A stretch of DNA of 35,330 bases, from the NCBI GenBank assembly GCA_018823105.1, contig JAHJJH010000019.1, positions 1 through 35,330 on the forward strand, in the 5' to 3' direction. Positions 1 through 6,825 of the stretch are shown here, piece after piece. A program made the translations under genes and the position numbers. The notes under the pieces were generated by a model that saw only the letters and a program-made list of their open reading frames with translations, did no database searches and was not told the DNA's origin. The stretch comes from Verrucomicrobiota bacterium (GTDB lineage Bacteria; Verrucomicrobiota; Kiritimatiellia; CAIQIC01; JAGNIJ01). Positions within the stretch are counted from its first letter, which is position 1. Each line of letters opens with the position of its first letter.

Positions 1-1086
1 CGTAAAACAAAGCCGGAACTGCATTTCACGGAGATCGTACTGTCGAACCCGCACAGCCTTCCTGTGGGCCGCACCCTCGGGAAGATCAAAGAGCACCTTT
101 GCGACATCTATCGCATTTTCGTTCGCGAGGGAATCCTCATCCTGAAACTGAACGGAGAGGAATTGGTCTGCCGGGAACCAGACGTTTTGGTCGCACCTTA
201 CTATAAGAAGCTCAATGGCCCCGCCGTTCGGTGGAGCAAGGAAATCGATTTCGACTTTGGGAAAGGACTGCGAGCCACAGGTTTTGCGGCCATCCGCAAG
301 AGGGCGAGCACCACTCACGCCGGATTCGCACTTTTTCGCCGTCGCCGCTTGATCCAAGGAAGCGGCGACGAGGGGTATCGCCCGGAGTTCATCTTCGGCA
401 AGCCGAACAGCTTCATATACCAGAGGCTTTTTGGCGAACTCCATCTGGAAGGATTTGAGATCAGTCACACAAAGGATGGCTTCCAGTGGGACGAGAACGA
501 GGAGCCTTTCCTCGCGCTCCTCAAAGAGGATCTCTCAAGAGCCGAATTCCCTCTACTTCAGCAGGCAAAGGAGCACCGCGTTCAGCGAGAGCGTTCCGAT
601 TATCGCAGGGGTGCGGAGACGGCAGCGCAGAGTACGTCTGACACAATCAAGGAGCATGTACCCCCTGTCATGAATTCGATTGCGGGGCACATGGCGCCAG
701 AGCCACCACCCGCGCGACTTGCCGAGGCGACCACTGCCTCGCGCCGCACCATCGATATCGAGTTCCATGGTCGGCCTTGGCGCATTGTTCTGGAACTCTC
801 CGACGATCCTGCGGTCGGAGAGTGGCTGGAGATCAGCGACCAGGTCGCGCAAGCAGATTCGCAAGATGCGGGCGGGCGCCGGGTGATAGAGTTGCGGCTA
901 TCTCTTGCACATCCTTTCATGGACAGATTCGGCGGAGTCGATCCAGAGCAGATCGAGCCGCTACTTCGCGTCGCTGCCGCCTTGGGCCTTGCGGAAGTGG
1001 CCGCCAGGGAGAGCGGTGTTCGTATGGCTGGGACAGTGCGCAGAAACGTCAACGAACTGTTGAAAGAGGCATTATGGAAGACGTGA
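1..1086 (+). CDS. MutL/MORC-like GHKL ATPase of a defence cassette, 3' part only
   Basis: The reading frame is open from the first base, so the N-terminus lies outside the window. A GTG at 64 is an internal codon rather than a convincing start. What remains matches the middle and C-terminus of Hsp90-type (GHKL) ATP-binding proteins related to MutL and MORC. Near the start is the stretch GRTLGKIKEHLCDIYR, followed by a short beta segment ending LNGEEL, both typical of the transducer region. The C-terminal third (about 230 to 361 of the visible part) begins IDIEFHGRPWRI and ends in a helix, and is seen in proteins paired with Z1 ATPases. The nucleotide-binding motifs cannot be checked. The next gene, a Z1 ATPase, starts 28 bases downstream on the same strand, which supports a shared operon. 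The role is inferred: an ATP-driven clamp or switch in an anti-phage or restriction-like system. Confidence 0.75.
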   Translation, partial: RKTKPELHFTEIVLSNPHSLPVGRTLGKIKEHLCDIYRIFVREGILILKLNGEELVCREPDVLVAPYYKKLNGPAVRWSKEIDFDFGKGLRATGFAAIRKRASTTHAGFALFRRRRLIQGSGDEGYRPEFIFGKPNSFIYQRLFGELHLEGFEISHTKDGFQWDENEEPFLALLKEDLSRAEFPLLQQAKEHRVQRERSDYRRGAETAAQSTSDTIKEHVPPVMNSIAGHMAPEPPPARLAEATTASRRTIDIEFHGRPWRIVLELSDDPAVGEWLEISDQVAQADSQDAGGRRVIELRLSLAHPFMDRFGGVDPEQIEPLLRVAAALGLAEVAARESGVRMAGTVRRNVNELLKEALWKT

Positions 1087-1114
1087 CCGCGAGCGTTAAC
1101 GAGGACGTGTCCCA

Positions 1115-3343
1115 ATGACCAATGGCGAACGTGGCGTAGAGGGCGGGGAGGTCATTAGTGTTCTCCCTCAGGGTGTTGCCCCCGCCCGGTGGACCCCGCG
1201 CGTTGGTCCTGAGACAACTGAACTCTTGATAAACATACGTCTTTCCGAGGAGAACCAGCTCCGAATTCGGGACGAGGGGGTAGCTATACTCTCTCGCTGC
1301 GTCCCCCCCACTCAACTGTCCGGGCAGCAGACCGGCCTCGTAGTGGGCTACATCCAGAGCGGCAAGACACTGTCTTTCACGACAGTGGCAGCCCTTGCGC
1401 GGGACAACTCATATCCCTTGGTCATTGTGATTGCAGGGACTTCGGTCCCGCTCTCAGGGCAATCGGTTCGTCGTCTGCACCATGACCTTCGTCTCGATTC
1501 TCGGCCGGATCACGTCTGGCAGCACATCCACAACCCTCAAGTTGAAGGGGACGACCACGGACGAATTTCCAGCGTTCTCGCCGAATGGAAGGATCCTCAT
1601 GTTCCGCAGGAAGAGCGAAGAACAGCTCTTATCACCGTGATGAAGCACCACGGCCACTTGAACCATCTAATCGAGGTCCTCCGACGCCTGAACCTGCAAG
1701 GCGTTCCGGTGCTGATCGTGGATGATGAGGCAGATCAGGCTGGCCTGAACAATTTGATCCAGGAGGGTGACGAGAGCACGACCTATCAAAGACTCTGCAT
1801 GCTGAAGGAAGTAGTCCCTCACCACACTTTTCTTCAGTACACGGCGACGCCACAGGGCCCCCTCCTTATTAACCTGATTGATGTTCTCTCGCCGGGCTTT
1901 GCTGTGCCGTTGACCCCGGGAAATGAATACACGGGCGGGAGTATTTTCTTCCACGACGGGAGTCCTTACATTCGAGAGATTCCGCCCAATCAGATCCCAA
2001 CTCGCGACCATCCACTGCCTGAACCTCCAGAGAGTCTTCTGGCCGCCCTTCGATTCTTCTTTGTTGGCGTCGCTTCCGGCCTGATCCGTGATCATGGCTG
2101 GGGTCATCGATCTATGATGATTCACCCGTCCCAGCGAACAGTCGGTCACACGCAATACTATGCTTGGGTAGCGGAGATCCGCGACACGTGGATTCGAATC
2201 CTCGGACACCCCGGTGATCAGGACTGCCACGAATTGATAGAGGACTTTCGCCCTGCCTACAACGATCTCGCCACAACAGTGCGCGATCTGGAACCGTGGG
2301 AGGCGATCAACGCGCACCTGCTTCGAGCCATCCGCACGACCGAACCGCATCTGGTGAATGCAAAGAGGGGACGCACCCCCGAGGTTAATTGGAGCAGTGC
2401 ATACTCCCACATACTGGTCGGTGGACAAGTCCTCGACCGTGGATTCACTGTAGAGGGCCTCACCGTAACGTACATGCCAAGAGGTCTCGGCACTCGCAGG
2501 GCGGACACTATCCAGCAGCGTGCTCGCTTCTTCGGCTACAAACGGCCCTATCTGCCATACTGCCGCATCTATCTTGAGCCTCAAGTGGAAGATGCACTCC
2601 GCCGCTACGTAGAGCATGAAGAGGATGTGCGCGGGCGCCTCGAAGAGAACTCCAGAACAGGCCGACCTTTGTCTGAGCTTCGCAGAGCCTTCCTGCTCAC
2701 GCGGTCTCTCGAACCGACAAGAGACAGCATCATTGACGTTGACTTTGTACGCGTCAACCTAGACGAAGGCTGGTCTGCGCCGAAAGCGCCACATGAATCA
2801 GCCGAATTCATCCGCTCAAACCGGGCGCTTGTGGAAGCGTTTCTAGATTCGCTTCGGCTTGTTCCGCTCGAGGGGCATCCAGAGCGCACCGAATTCCAAA
2901 TCCACGATGTCGCACGTAGCGTGCTGCTTCAGGAGGCCTACGAACGACTTCTCGCGGACATTCGGTATGCCCGGCTGAGCGACGCGCAGAACTACCTCGG
3001 CGTTCAAGTAATTCTTCGCCGTTATTTTGAGGAACACCCCGAGGCTACGTGCTCTGTGTATAGAATGAGCGGCGGTCGAACTCGCGAAAGAAAACTCAAC
3101 GACGACGGCAACATACCGAATCTGTTTCAAGGTGCCTACCCTGTCGAGCGCGCACGAAGAGGGCAGATATACCCAGGAGATCGAGAGATTCATGATCCAA
3201 ACGCGGTGAGCATTCAGTTGCATACTCTTGCAATTCCGGCGGAACTCGGAGTTCACCCCGCGTATCAAGGTGTGCCCGCTCTCGCGATCTGGATACCAAG
3301 AGATGCCACCGGGGACGTGATTGTCCAAGATCAGGGAGGATAG
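1115..3343 (+). CDS. Z1 domain-containing ATPase (helicase-like)
   Basis: This 742-residue protein has the hallmarks of the Z1 superfamily, P-loop ATPases related to superfamily 2 helicases that travel with MutL-like ATPases and nucleases. A Walker A motif GYIQSGKT is at residues 78-85. A Walker B motif VLIVDDEAD is at 199-207, and a motif III-like YTATPQ is at 242-247. Further on are GGQVLDRGFTVEGL and an arginine-finger-type DTIQQRARFFGYKR segment. The ATG at 1115 is preceded by GAGG about ten bases upstream, a weak ribosome site. The gene lies 28 bases after the ATPase gene and 10 bases before the nuclease gene, so co-transcription is very likely. By analogy it should couple ATP hydrolysis to remodelling or sensing of DNA or of the partner nuclease. 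The family assignment is firm; the molecular role is inference. Confidence 0.9.
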   Translation: MTNGERGVEGGEVISVLPQGVAPARWTPRVGPETTELLINIRLSEENQLRIRDEGVAILSRCVPPTQLSGQQTGLVVGYIQSGKTLSFTTVAALARDNSYPLVIVIAGTSVPLSGQSVRRLHHDLRLDSRPDHVWQHIHNPQVEGDDHGRISSVLAEWKDPHVPQEERRTALITVMKHHGHLNHLIEVLRRLNLQGVPVLIVDDEADQAGLNNLIQEGDESTTYQRLCMLKEVVPHHTFLQYTATPQGPLLINLIDVLSPGFAVPLTPGNEYTGGSIFFHDGSPYIREIPPNQIPTRDHPLPEPPESLLAALRFFFVGVASGLIRDHGWGHRSMMIHPSQRTVGHTQYYAWVAEIRDTWIRILGHPGDQDCHELIEDFRPAYNDLATTVRDLEPWEAINAHLLRAIRTTEPHLVNAKRGRTPEVNWSSAYSHILVGGQVLDRGFTVEGLTVTYMPRGLGTRRADTIQQRARFFGYKRPYLPYCRIYLEPQVEDALRRYVEHEEDVRGRLEENSRTGRPLSELRRAFLLTRSLEPTRDSIIDVDFVRVNLDEGWSAPKAPHESAEFIRSNRALVEAFLDSLRLVPLEGHPERTEFQIHDVARSVLLQEAYERLLADIRYARLSDAQNYLGVQVILRRYFEEHPEATCSVYRMSGGRTRERKLNDDGNIPNLFQGAYPVERARRGQIYPGDREIHDPNAVSIQLHTLAIPAELGVHPAYQGVPALAIWIPRDATGDVIVQDQGG

Positions 3344-3353
3344 GAAGAAGCCG

Positions 3354-4358
3354 ATGAACAGTCATTTGCCGCCTCTGTTTCGGACGCTCACGGCACCAGG
3401 ACCCAACTCTGGAACCGGCCTTACCCTTAACGGTGTGGTCTTTCCCGTCAGCGCTGATTTCCACTTGGGCAAGGATGAGCAGGGCCGCCCCGTCGTTGTC
3501 ATTCGTGTGCCCAGTCCCACCGCGGTGGGTCTCCCACCTGTTGAATTGGAGAACCTGAGAGTAGACCACCTCGCTCATTGCCGCATTCTTCAGGCTTCAG
3601 GAAGAGAGATCGAAGACAAGTTCTCGGTCATACGATGCCTGAGCTATGACCACAGCCTTCAGGAGTACTTCCTGAACACCATGGAGGAGATCGCCACTGC
3701 CTTGGCCCCCCGTATCACTGCGGCGACGATCTCTTCAGCAATTCATAAGTTGGCCGAGCTCTTCCAAGCCCTCACTCGTCCGCCATCGCGTCCGCTTCAA
3801 GGTTTGTGGGCCGAACTCTTCGTCATCAGATCCTCAAGGGACCAATCTCGCCTGTTGCGCGCATGGCATTCGGAGGCAGAAGAGAGATTCGATTTCGGCC
3901 TCGACGATCAGCGCCTTGAAACGAAATGTTCGAGCACCAGAGACCGGCGCCACCATTTCTCACTGGAGCAAGCTCAACCAAGCGCTGGGCTCCACGTGCT
4001 AATTGCATCTCTGTTCGTGGAGGGTCAGACCAACGGCCTCACCCTCGGAAGACTTTGGGATGAGATACGTGATTTCGCAGGCGGAGAGACAGAACTCGCG
4101 ATGAAGATTGAGCGCGTCTGCTGCAGTGCTCTGGGGGCCTCATGGAACAAAGCGCGAGAGAAGGCGTTTGATGAGAAGCTGGCGAGGGAATCCCTTGCCT
4201 TCTACGACGCCGCCGATATTCCACGCGTATCGAGAGCCCAGCCCATGGGAGTAACGGATATCCGTTTCTGTTCCGACCTCTCGCGCGTCAAGCCAATCAA
4301 TATCAAGGAGTTTGAGAATGACGGGTCGCTCTTCGCGGCTTGCCCGCTCGTCAGGTAG
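3354..4358 (+). CDS. PD-(D/E)XK motif nuclease, DUF4420-like
   Basis: This 334-residue protein belongs to the PD-(D/E)XK family (Pfam DUF4420, PF14390) that sits beside Z1 proteins. The nuclease core is visible: GLWAELFVI with Glu154, then FDF with Asp180, then LETKC with the Glu189-x-Lys191 pair, followed by HHFSLEQ. These fit the E...D...ExK metal-binding layout. An upstream TTG at 3321 is open in frame, but the ATG at 3354 is preferred. It follows the Z1 stop by ten bases and has a purine-rich GGAGG/GGAAG stretch just upstream. The 3' end overlaps the next gene by 41 bases, which suggests translational coupling. It is probably the DNA-cleaving or nicking effector of the cassette. The family is well supported; substrate and trigger are unknown. 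Confidence 0.85.
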   Translation: MNSHLPPLFRTLTAPGPNSGTGLTLNGVVFPVSADFHLGKDEQGRPVVVIRVPSPTAVGLPPVELENLRVDHLAHCRILQASGREIEDKFSVIRCLSYDHSLQEYFLNTMEEIATALAPRITAATISSAIHKLAELFQALTRPPSRPLQGLWAELFVIRSSRDQSRLLRAWHSEAEERFDFGLDDQRLETKCSSTRDRRHHFSLEQAQPSAGLHVLIASLFVEGQTNGLTLGRLWDEIRDFAGGETELAMKIERVCCSALGASWNKAREKAFDEKLARESLAFYDAADIPRVSRAQPMGVTDIRFCSDLSRVKPINIKEFENDGSLFAACPLVR

Positions 4359-4827
4359 TGCACGCTTAGGGAAAACCGAAAAATCGGTATCGCCGAGTTT
4401 CAGTCCATACCGCGCAACTTCTCGACAAGCATCTTTAACAAAGCAGAAGAACCGTAGCAAAAACACCAAGGCCGAACTTCTGCTTCGTCAGCACATACGG
4501 GGCTTTGGCCTCCATTACCGCATTTGCGCTCAATTCCTACCCGGCAGGCCGGACCTTGTTTTCCCAAGTGCGAAAGTCGTGGTGTTCTGCGATGGCGATT
4601 TCTGGCATGGGCGGCATTGGAGACGATTAAAGGCGAATCTCTTGAAGGGAACCAATGCAACGTATTGGGTGGCCAAGATACAGGCAAATATCATCCGCGA
4701 TCGCCGCCAGGCAGGGCTCTTGAGACGAATGGGATGGCGTGTCTTACGTTTTTGGGAAACAGACGTCCTTCGTAATCCCGACGAAATGGCACGGAAGGTC
4801 AAGAGAGCCGTCTGCAGAAATGTGTAG
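4318..4827 (+). CDS. Vsr-like (very short patch repair type) endonuclease
   Basis: The 169-residue product has the Vsr fold signature. After a basic N-terminal extension comes KNTKAELLLRQH, then PGRPDLVF with the candidate catalytic Asp79, then FCDGDFWHGRH with His97 and His100, then a helix ending NIIRDRR, then GWRVLRFWETDVL. The ATG at 4318 has AAGGAG seven bases upstream and lies inside the nuclease gene, giving a 41-base overlap. A TTG two codons earlier is less likely. In E. coli Vsr, cysteines in HGCFWH, HHC and WEC bind a structural zinc. Here those positions are Asp, Trp and Thr, so the zinc site appears to be missing. Stand-alone Vsr nicks T:G mismatches beside a Dcm methylase, but no methylase is visible in the window. 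A role in the defence cassette is therefore at least as likely. Confidence 0.85.
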   Translation: MTGRSSRLARSSGSARLGKTEKSVSPSFSPYRATSRQASLTKQKNRSKNTKAELLLRQHIRGFGLHYRICAQFLPGRPDLVFPSAKVVVFCDGDFWHGRHWRRLKANLLKGTNATYWVAKIQANIIRDRRQAGLLRRMGWRVLRFWETDVLRNPDEMARKVKRAVCRNV

Positions 4828-4980
4828 ATGTGTGCGGCCCGTTCCCTTCTTTGTGATAGTGTCCTGATCCGGGCGCTGGCGGTGGAGATCCACAAGAATT
4901 GGATAGAGCAACACCGGTATCTGAACATGGAGTTGCTTCGGGAGAATAGGAAACAGCGGATGTTGGAGGCCGTGGCATGA
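4828..4980 (+). pseudogene. Short remnant, possibly the C-terminus of an IS256/Mutator-type transposase
   Basis: The 50-codon frame follows directly on the Vsr stop codon, in the same frame. It reads LIRALAVEIHKNWIEQHRYL followed by NMELLREN and a short basic tail. The pattern LxxALxxEIxxxWxxxxRYLNM resembles the end of Mutator/IS256 transposases. No catalytic region precedes it, so if this is right it is only a scar. It could instead be a genuine short peptide fused by chance to good spacing; there is no ribosome-binding site. The identification is tentative. Confidence 0.35.
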
Positions 4981-5046
4981 GGAGGGGCAGAAATAAGAGG
5001 CATTGTAGCGGTTGGCGCGTGGCGCTAATCGGGAGGGCGAGTATAG

Positions 5047-5169
5047 CGATGGCGCGTCGTGCGGATTTGGGAACATGAGCTGGCGAAGAATCCGCAACGA
5101 TGTGTTGAAAAGATCAAGAAAGTGTTGACCTCCAGGCATAGCGTCGCGGACCCCGGAGCAGTGCAGTGA
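5047..5169 (+). pseudogene. Truncated C-terminal end of a second Vsr-like nuclease
   Basis: A frame open between a TAG at 5044 and a TGA at 5167 reads WRVVRIWEHELAKNPQRC and continues VEKIKKVL. This is the typical Vsr C-terminus: GWRV, the WEH/WEC segment, then an amphipathic helix. It parallels GWRVLRFWETDVLRNPDEMA of the intact gene at 4318-4827 but is clearly a different family member. The catalytic half is absent and there is no start codon, so it is a relic. About 40 bases upstream, in another frame, a similar string SGWRVALI is seen, which hints at a small internal duplication or frameshift during decay. Confidence 0.6.
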
Positions 5170-5227
5170 TTTCACCAGTCGGATCGGTGGTAAGGATTAT
5201 TTGACTGCACTGAATTGAGTTGCCAGG

Positions 5228-5243
5228 CCACGCAATTGCGTGG
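5228..5243. promoter_or_regulatory. Perfect 16-bp palindrome, likely operator of the MNT-HEPN pair
   Basis: The sequence CCACGCAATTGCGTGG is perfectly self-complementary. It ends four bases before the ATG at 5247. The first gene encodes an HTH domain at its N-terminus, so binding of its own product here and autorepression, as is usual for toxin-antitoxin operons, is a natural inference. A TTGACT at 5201-5206 could be a -35 element, but no convincing -10 lies at the right distance. Confidence 0.55.
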
Positions 5244-5246
5244 TAT

Positions 5247-5846
5247 ATGAACGCAATCATGAACCGTTTGGCGGAGATTGTCGGGTCGAAGATCAGGGCG
5301 GAGGTCTTCCGGCTGCTGTTCACGGGCAGGGAACAGGAACTCCACATCCGCGAAATCCAGCGCCGTACCGGATTCAACGACCGGGCCATCCGACAGGAGT
5401 TGGTCAAGCTGGCACGGCTGGATCTCGTCGCGCCCCGGCGCGACGGCAACCGGCTGTATTATTCCGCCAAGAGGGACAACCCGCTTTTCCCCGACATACA
5501 CAACCTGACAATTAAGACCATCGGCTTGGCGGACGTGCTGAAGGCCGCTCTGCGATCCGAGAAGATTCAGGTGGCGTTCGTCTTTGGGTCCCTGGCGCAG
5601 GGGACGGAGAAAGCCGCCAGCGATGTGGACCTTGTGGTCATTGGAGCGCTGGGCATGCGCGAACTGACAGGGCTGCTTTCAGGCGTTACGGAGAAGATCG
5701 GCCGGGTGATCAACCCCCACGTACTGACCGTTTCCGACTTCAAGGCGAAAGTTCGGGCGGGAAACAACTTTATTACCGCGGTGCTGAAGGAAGCCAAGAT
5801 CTTCCTTAAAGGCGATGAACACGAGCTTACAGCATTGGCGCGATAA
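5247..5846 (+). CDS. HTH-fused minimal nucleotidyltransferase (MNT antitoxin-type)
   Basis: This 199-residue protein has two domains. Residues about 5-80 form a winged helix-turn-helix (ELHIREIQRRTG, then a recognition helix, then a wing with RRDGNRLYY). Residues about 105-190 form a Pol-beta-type nucleotidyltransferase with FVFGSLAQG (Gly114-Ser115) and SDVDLVVIG (Asp126, Asp128), the metal ligands. MNT proteins of this type neutralise HEPN toxins, in studied cases by AMPylating them. The HEPN gene overlaps the 3' end by 32 bases, so the two are translationally coupled. The start is uncertain: ATGs lie at 5247 and 5259 and a TTG at 5220, none with a clear ribosome site. The ATG at 5259 gives the family-like beginning MNRLAEIVGSK. 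The palindrome just upstream suggests autoregulation. Confidence 0.85.
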   Translation: MNAIMNRLAEIVGSKIRAEVFRLLFTGREQELHIREIQRRTGFNDRAIRQELVKLARLDLVAPRRDGNRLYYSAKRDNPLFPDIHNLTIKTIGLADVLKAALRSEKIQVAFVFGSLAQGTEKAASDVDLVVIGALGMRELTGLLSGVTEKIGRVINPHVLTVSDFKAKVRAGNNFITAVLKEAKIFLKGDEHELTALAR

Positions 5847-6261
5847 CGGCTGGTTGCGGGTTCACACCCCGACGCGCAGGGAGATCGCAGACTTGTTCGC
5901 GATAGCGGAGCGTGATCTCAAGGACGCCAGGGCGGCTGGGGTGTCTTCTGACTGGCGTTTCGGCATTGCCTACAATGCTGCCCTGAAGCTCTGCACCATC
6001 CTGGTCCACGCCGAGGGCTACCGTCCCGAGCACACGCTCCAACATTATCGCATGATCGCGGCGCTTCCTTTGATCATGGGCGCGGACCGCAAGACGGATG
6101 CGGATTACCTTGAAACCTGCCGCCGCAAAAGGAACGTGGTCGAATATGATCACGTGGGCGGGGCCTCCGACGCTGATGCCGACGAGTTATTGCAGTTCGC
6201 GGCGGAGTTGATGGCTCAAGTGCGCCACTGGCTGAAAAACACGCATCCCGAGTTGACATGA
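5815..6261 (+). CDS. HEPN domain toxin-type protein
   Basis: The 148-residue product is a HEPN domain protein: a four-helix bundle with helices beginning at about residues 20, 50, 75 and 120. The motif region CRRKRNVVEYDH contains Arg106-x6-His113, fitting the R-x(4-6)-H signature of HEPN RNases. FGIAYNAALKLC near residues 49-60 is the conserved second helix. The ATG at 5815 lies inside the nucleotidyltransferase gene (32-base overlap), the standard antitoxin-first order of MNT-HEPN modules. Such proteins cleave RNA, often tRNA, when released from the antitoxin. The pair probably serves as an abortive-infection or stabilisation module of the neighbouring island. Activity is inferred from family and motif; the module type is well supported. 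Confidence 0.85.
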   Translation: MNTSLQHWRDNGWLRVHTPTRREIADLFAIAERDLKDARAAGVSSDWRFGIAYNAALKLCTILVHAEGYRPEHTLQHYRMIAALPLIMGADRKTDADYLETCRRKRNVVEYDHVGGASDADADELLQFAAELMAQVRHWLKNTHPELT

Positions 6262-6275
6262 ACCCGATCGAAGGC

Positions 6276-6420
6276 TGGAGCGGGTGACGGGACCCCGCGT
6301 CCAGCGGGGTAAAATCGAACCCCGCCCCGCGTGTCGCGGGGCCGTGTAGTCAGCCCTGCCGGTGGCGGGGTGAACTTGGAAGGTTACCCCGCCAATCATC
6401 ACCCTGGTACAACCTGCTTT
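6276..6420 (-). pseudogene. Broken tRNA-Gly copy split by four inserts of about 20 bp
   Basis: Blocks identical or nearly identical to the intact tRNA-Gly at 6824-6897 occur in the same order and orientation. They are 6276-6292 (17 of 17 bases), 6314-6322 (9 of 9), 6343-6354 (11 of 12), 6375-6383 (9 of 9) and 6404-6407 (CTGG), perhaps with GCTTT at 6416-6420. They are separated by inserts of 21, 20, 20 and 20 bases. Inserts 1 and 2 are GC-rich hairpins in themselves. Inserts 3 and 4 are partly complementary, through GGCGGGGT and ACCCCGCC. On the minus strand inserts 1 and 3, and on the plus strand insert 4, begin TT(T/C)ACCCCGC or close to it. The inserts interrupt the acceptor/T-arm and anticodon arm, so a functional tRNA is not expected. 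Confidence 0.6.
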
Positions 6421-6465
6421 CGGCAACGAGCCGCCGCGAGTGACCCAAAAAAAGAGCGTTCGACA

Positions 6466-6732
6466 TCAAATCGGGAATATATTGACGGGCAGGTTGAATA
6501 ATGCGGCTTTCTTTTCACGCCGCCAGGCCTTGATTTCAATTTCCCGTTTTCGTGCCTCGGATTGTGATTTGCACGCTTCTGCATAGCGGTACTGCACGGG
6601 CCGCCGCGTTCGGGTCCAGCGGGATGCCACGCCGGCATTGTGCATGTCGAGACGACGGCTCAAATCCGTAGTGATGCCAACGTAGTAAGAACCATCCATG
6701 CATTCCAGAATATAGGTGTACCACTTTGCCAT
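6466..6732 (-). CDS. GIY-YIG nuclease family protein
   Basis: The 88-residue product is a single-domain GIY-YIG protein of the small UPF0213/YhbQ-like group, which is normally 80-100 residues. The core reads YTYILEC near residues 5-11 and SYYVGITTDLSRRL at 15-28, with the conserved arginine in SRRL. Next come RWTRTRRPVQ and the helix EARKREIEIKAW containing the likely catalytic Glu64. Members are found as stand-alone genes and in mobile regions; their biological role is poorly defined. The gene lies between the broken and the intact tRNA-Gly copies and points toward the defence genes. This position is compatible with cargo of an island inserted at the tRNA. No ribosome site was clear upstream of the ATG. 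Confidence 0.88.
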   Translation of the reverse strand: MAKWYTYILECMDGSYYVGITTDLSRRLDMHNAGVASRWTRTRRPVQYRYAEACKSQSEARKREIEIKAWRREKKAALFNLPVNIFPI

Positions 6733-6764
6733 GTTCGGCCCTTCGTCGCTTCGCTCCTCAGGGT

Positions 6765-6825
6765 CATTCGTCGGCCTGACACGGCTGGTTTACCATGAGG
6801 AGGCCGCGTCAGCGGCCGACGAATG
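6765..6825. repeat. Long imperfect hairpin abutting the 3' end of tRNA-Gly
   Basis: The arms CATTCGTCGGCC (6765-6776) and GGCCGACGAATG (6814-6825) are perfect inverted repeats. The inner segments TGACACGGC and GCCGCGTCA extend the stem with one wobble when read on the minus strand. The right arm overlaps the encoded CCA of the tRNA by two bases. It could act in tRNA transcription termination or processing, or be a small mobile repeat end. There is no T-run for a classical terminator. Confidence 0.6.
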
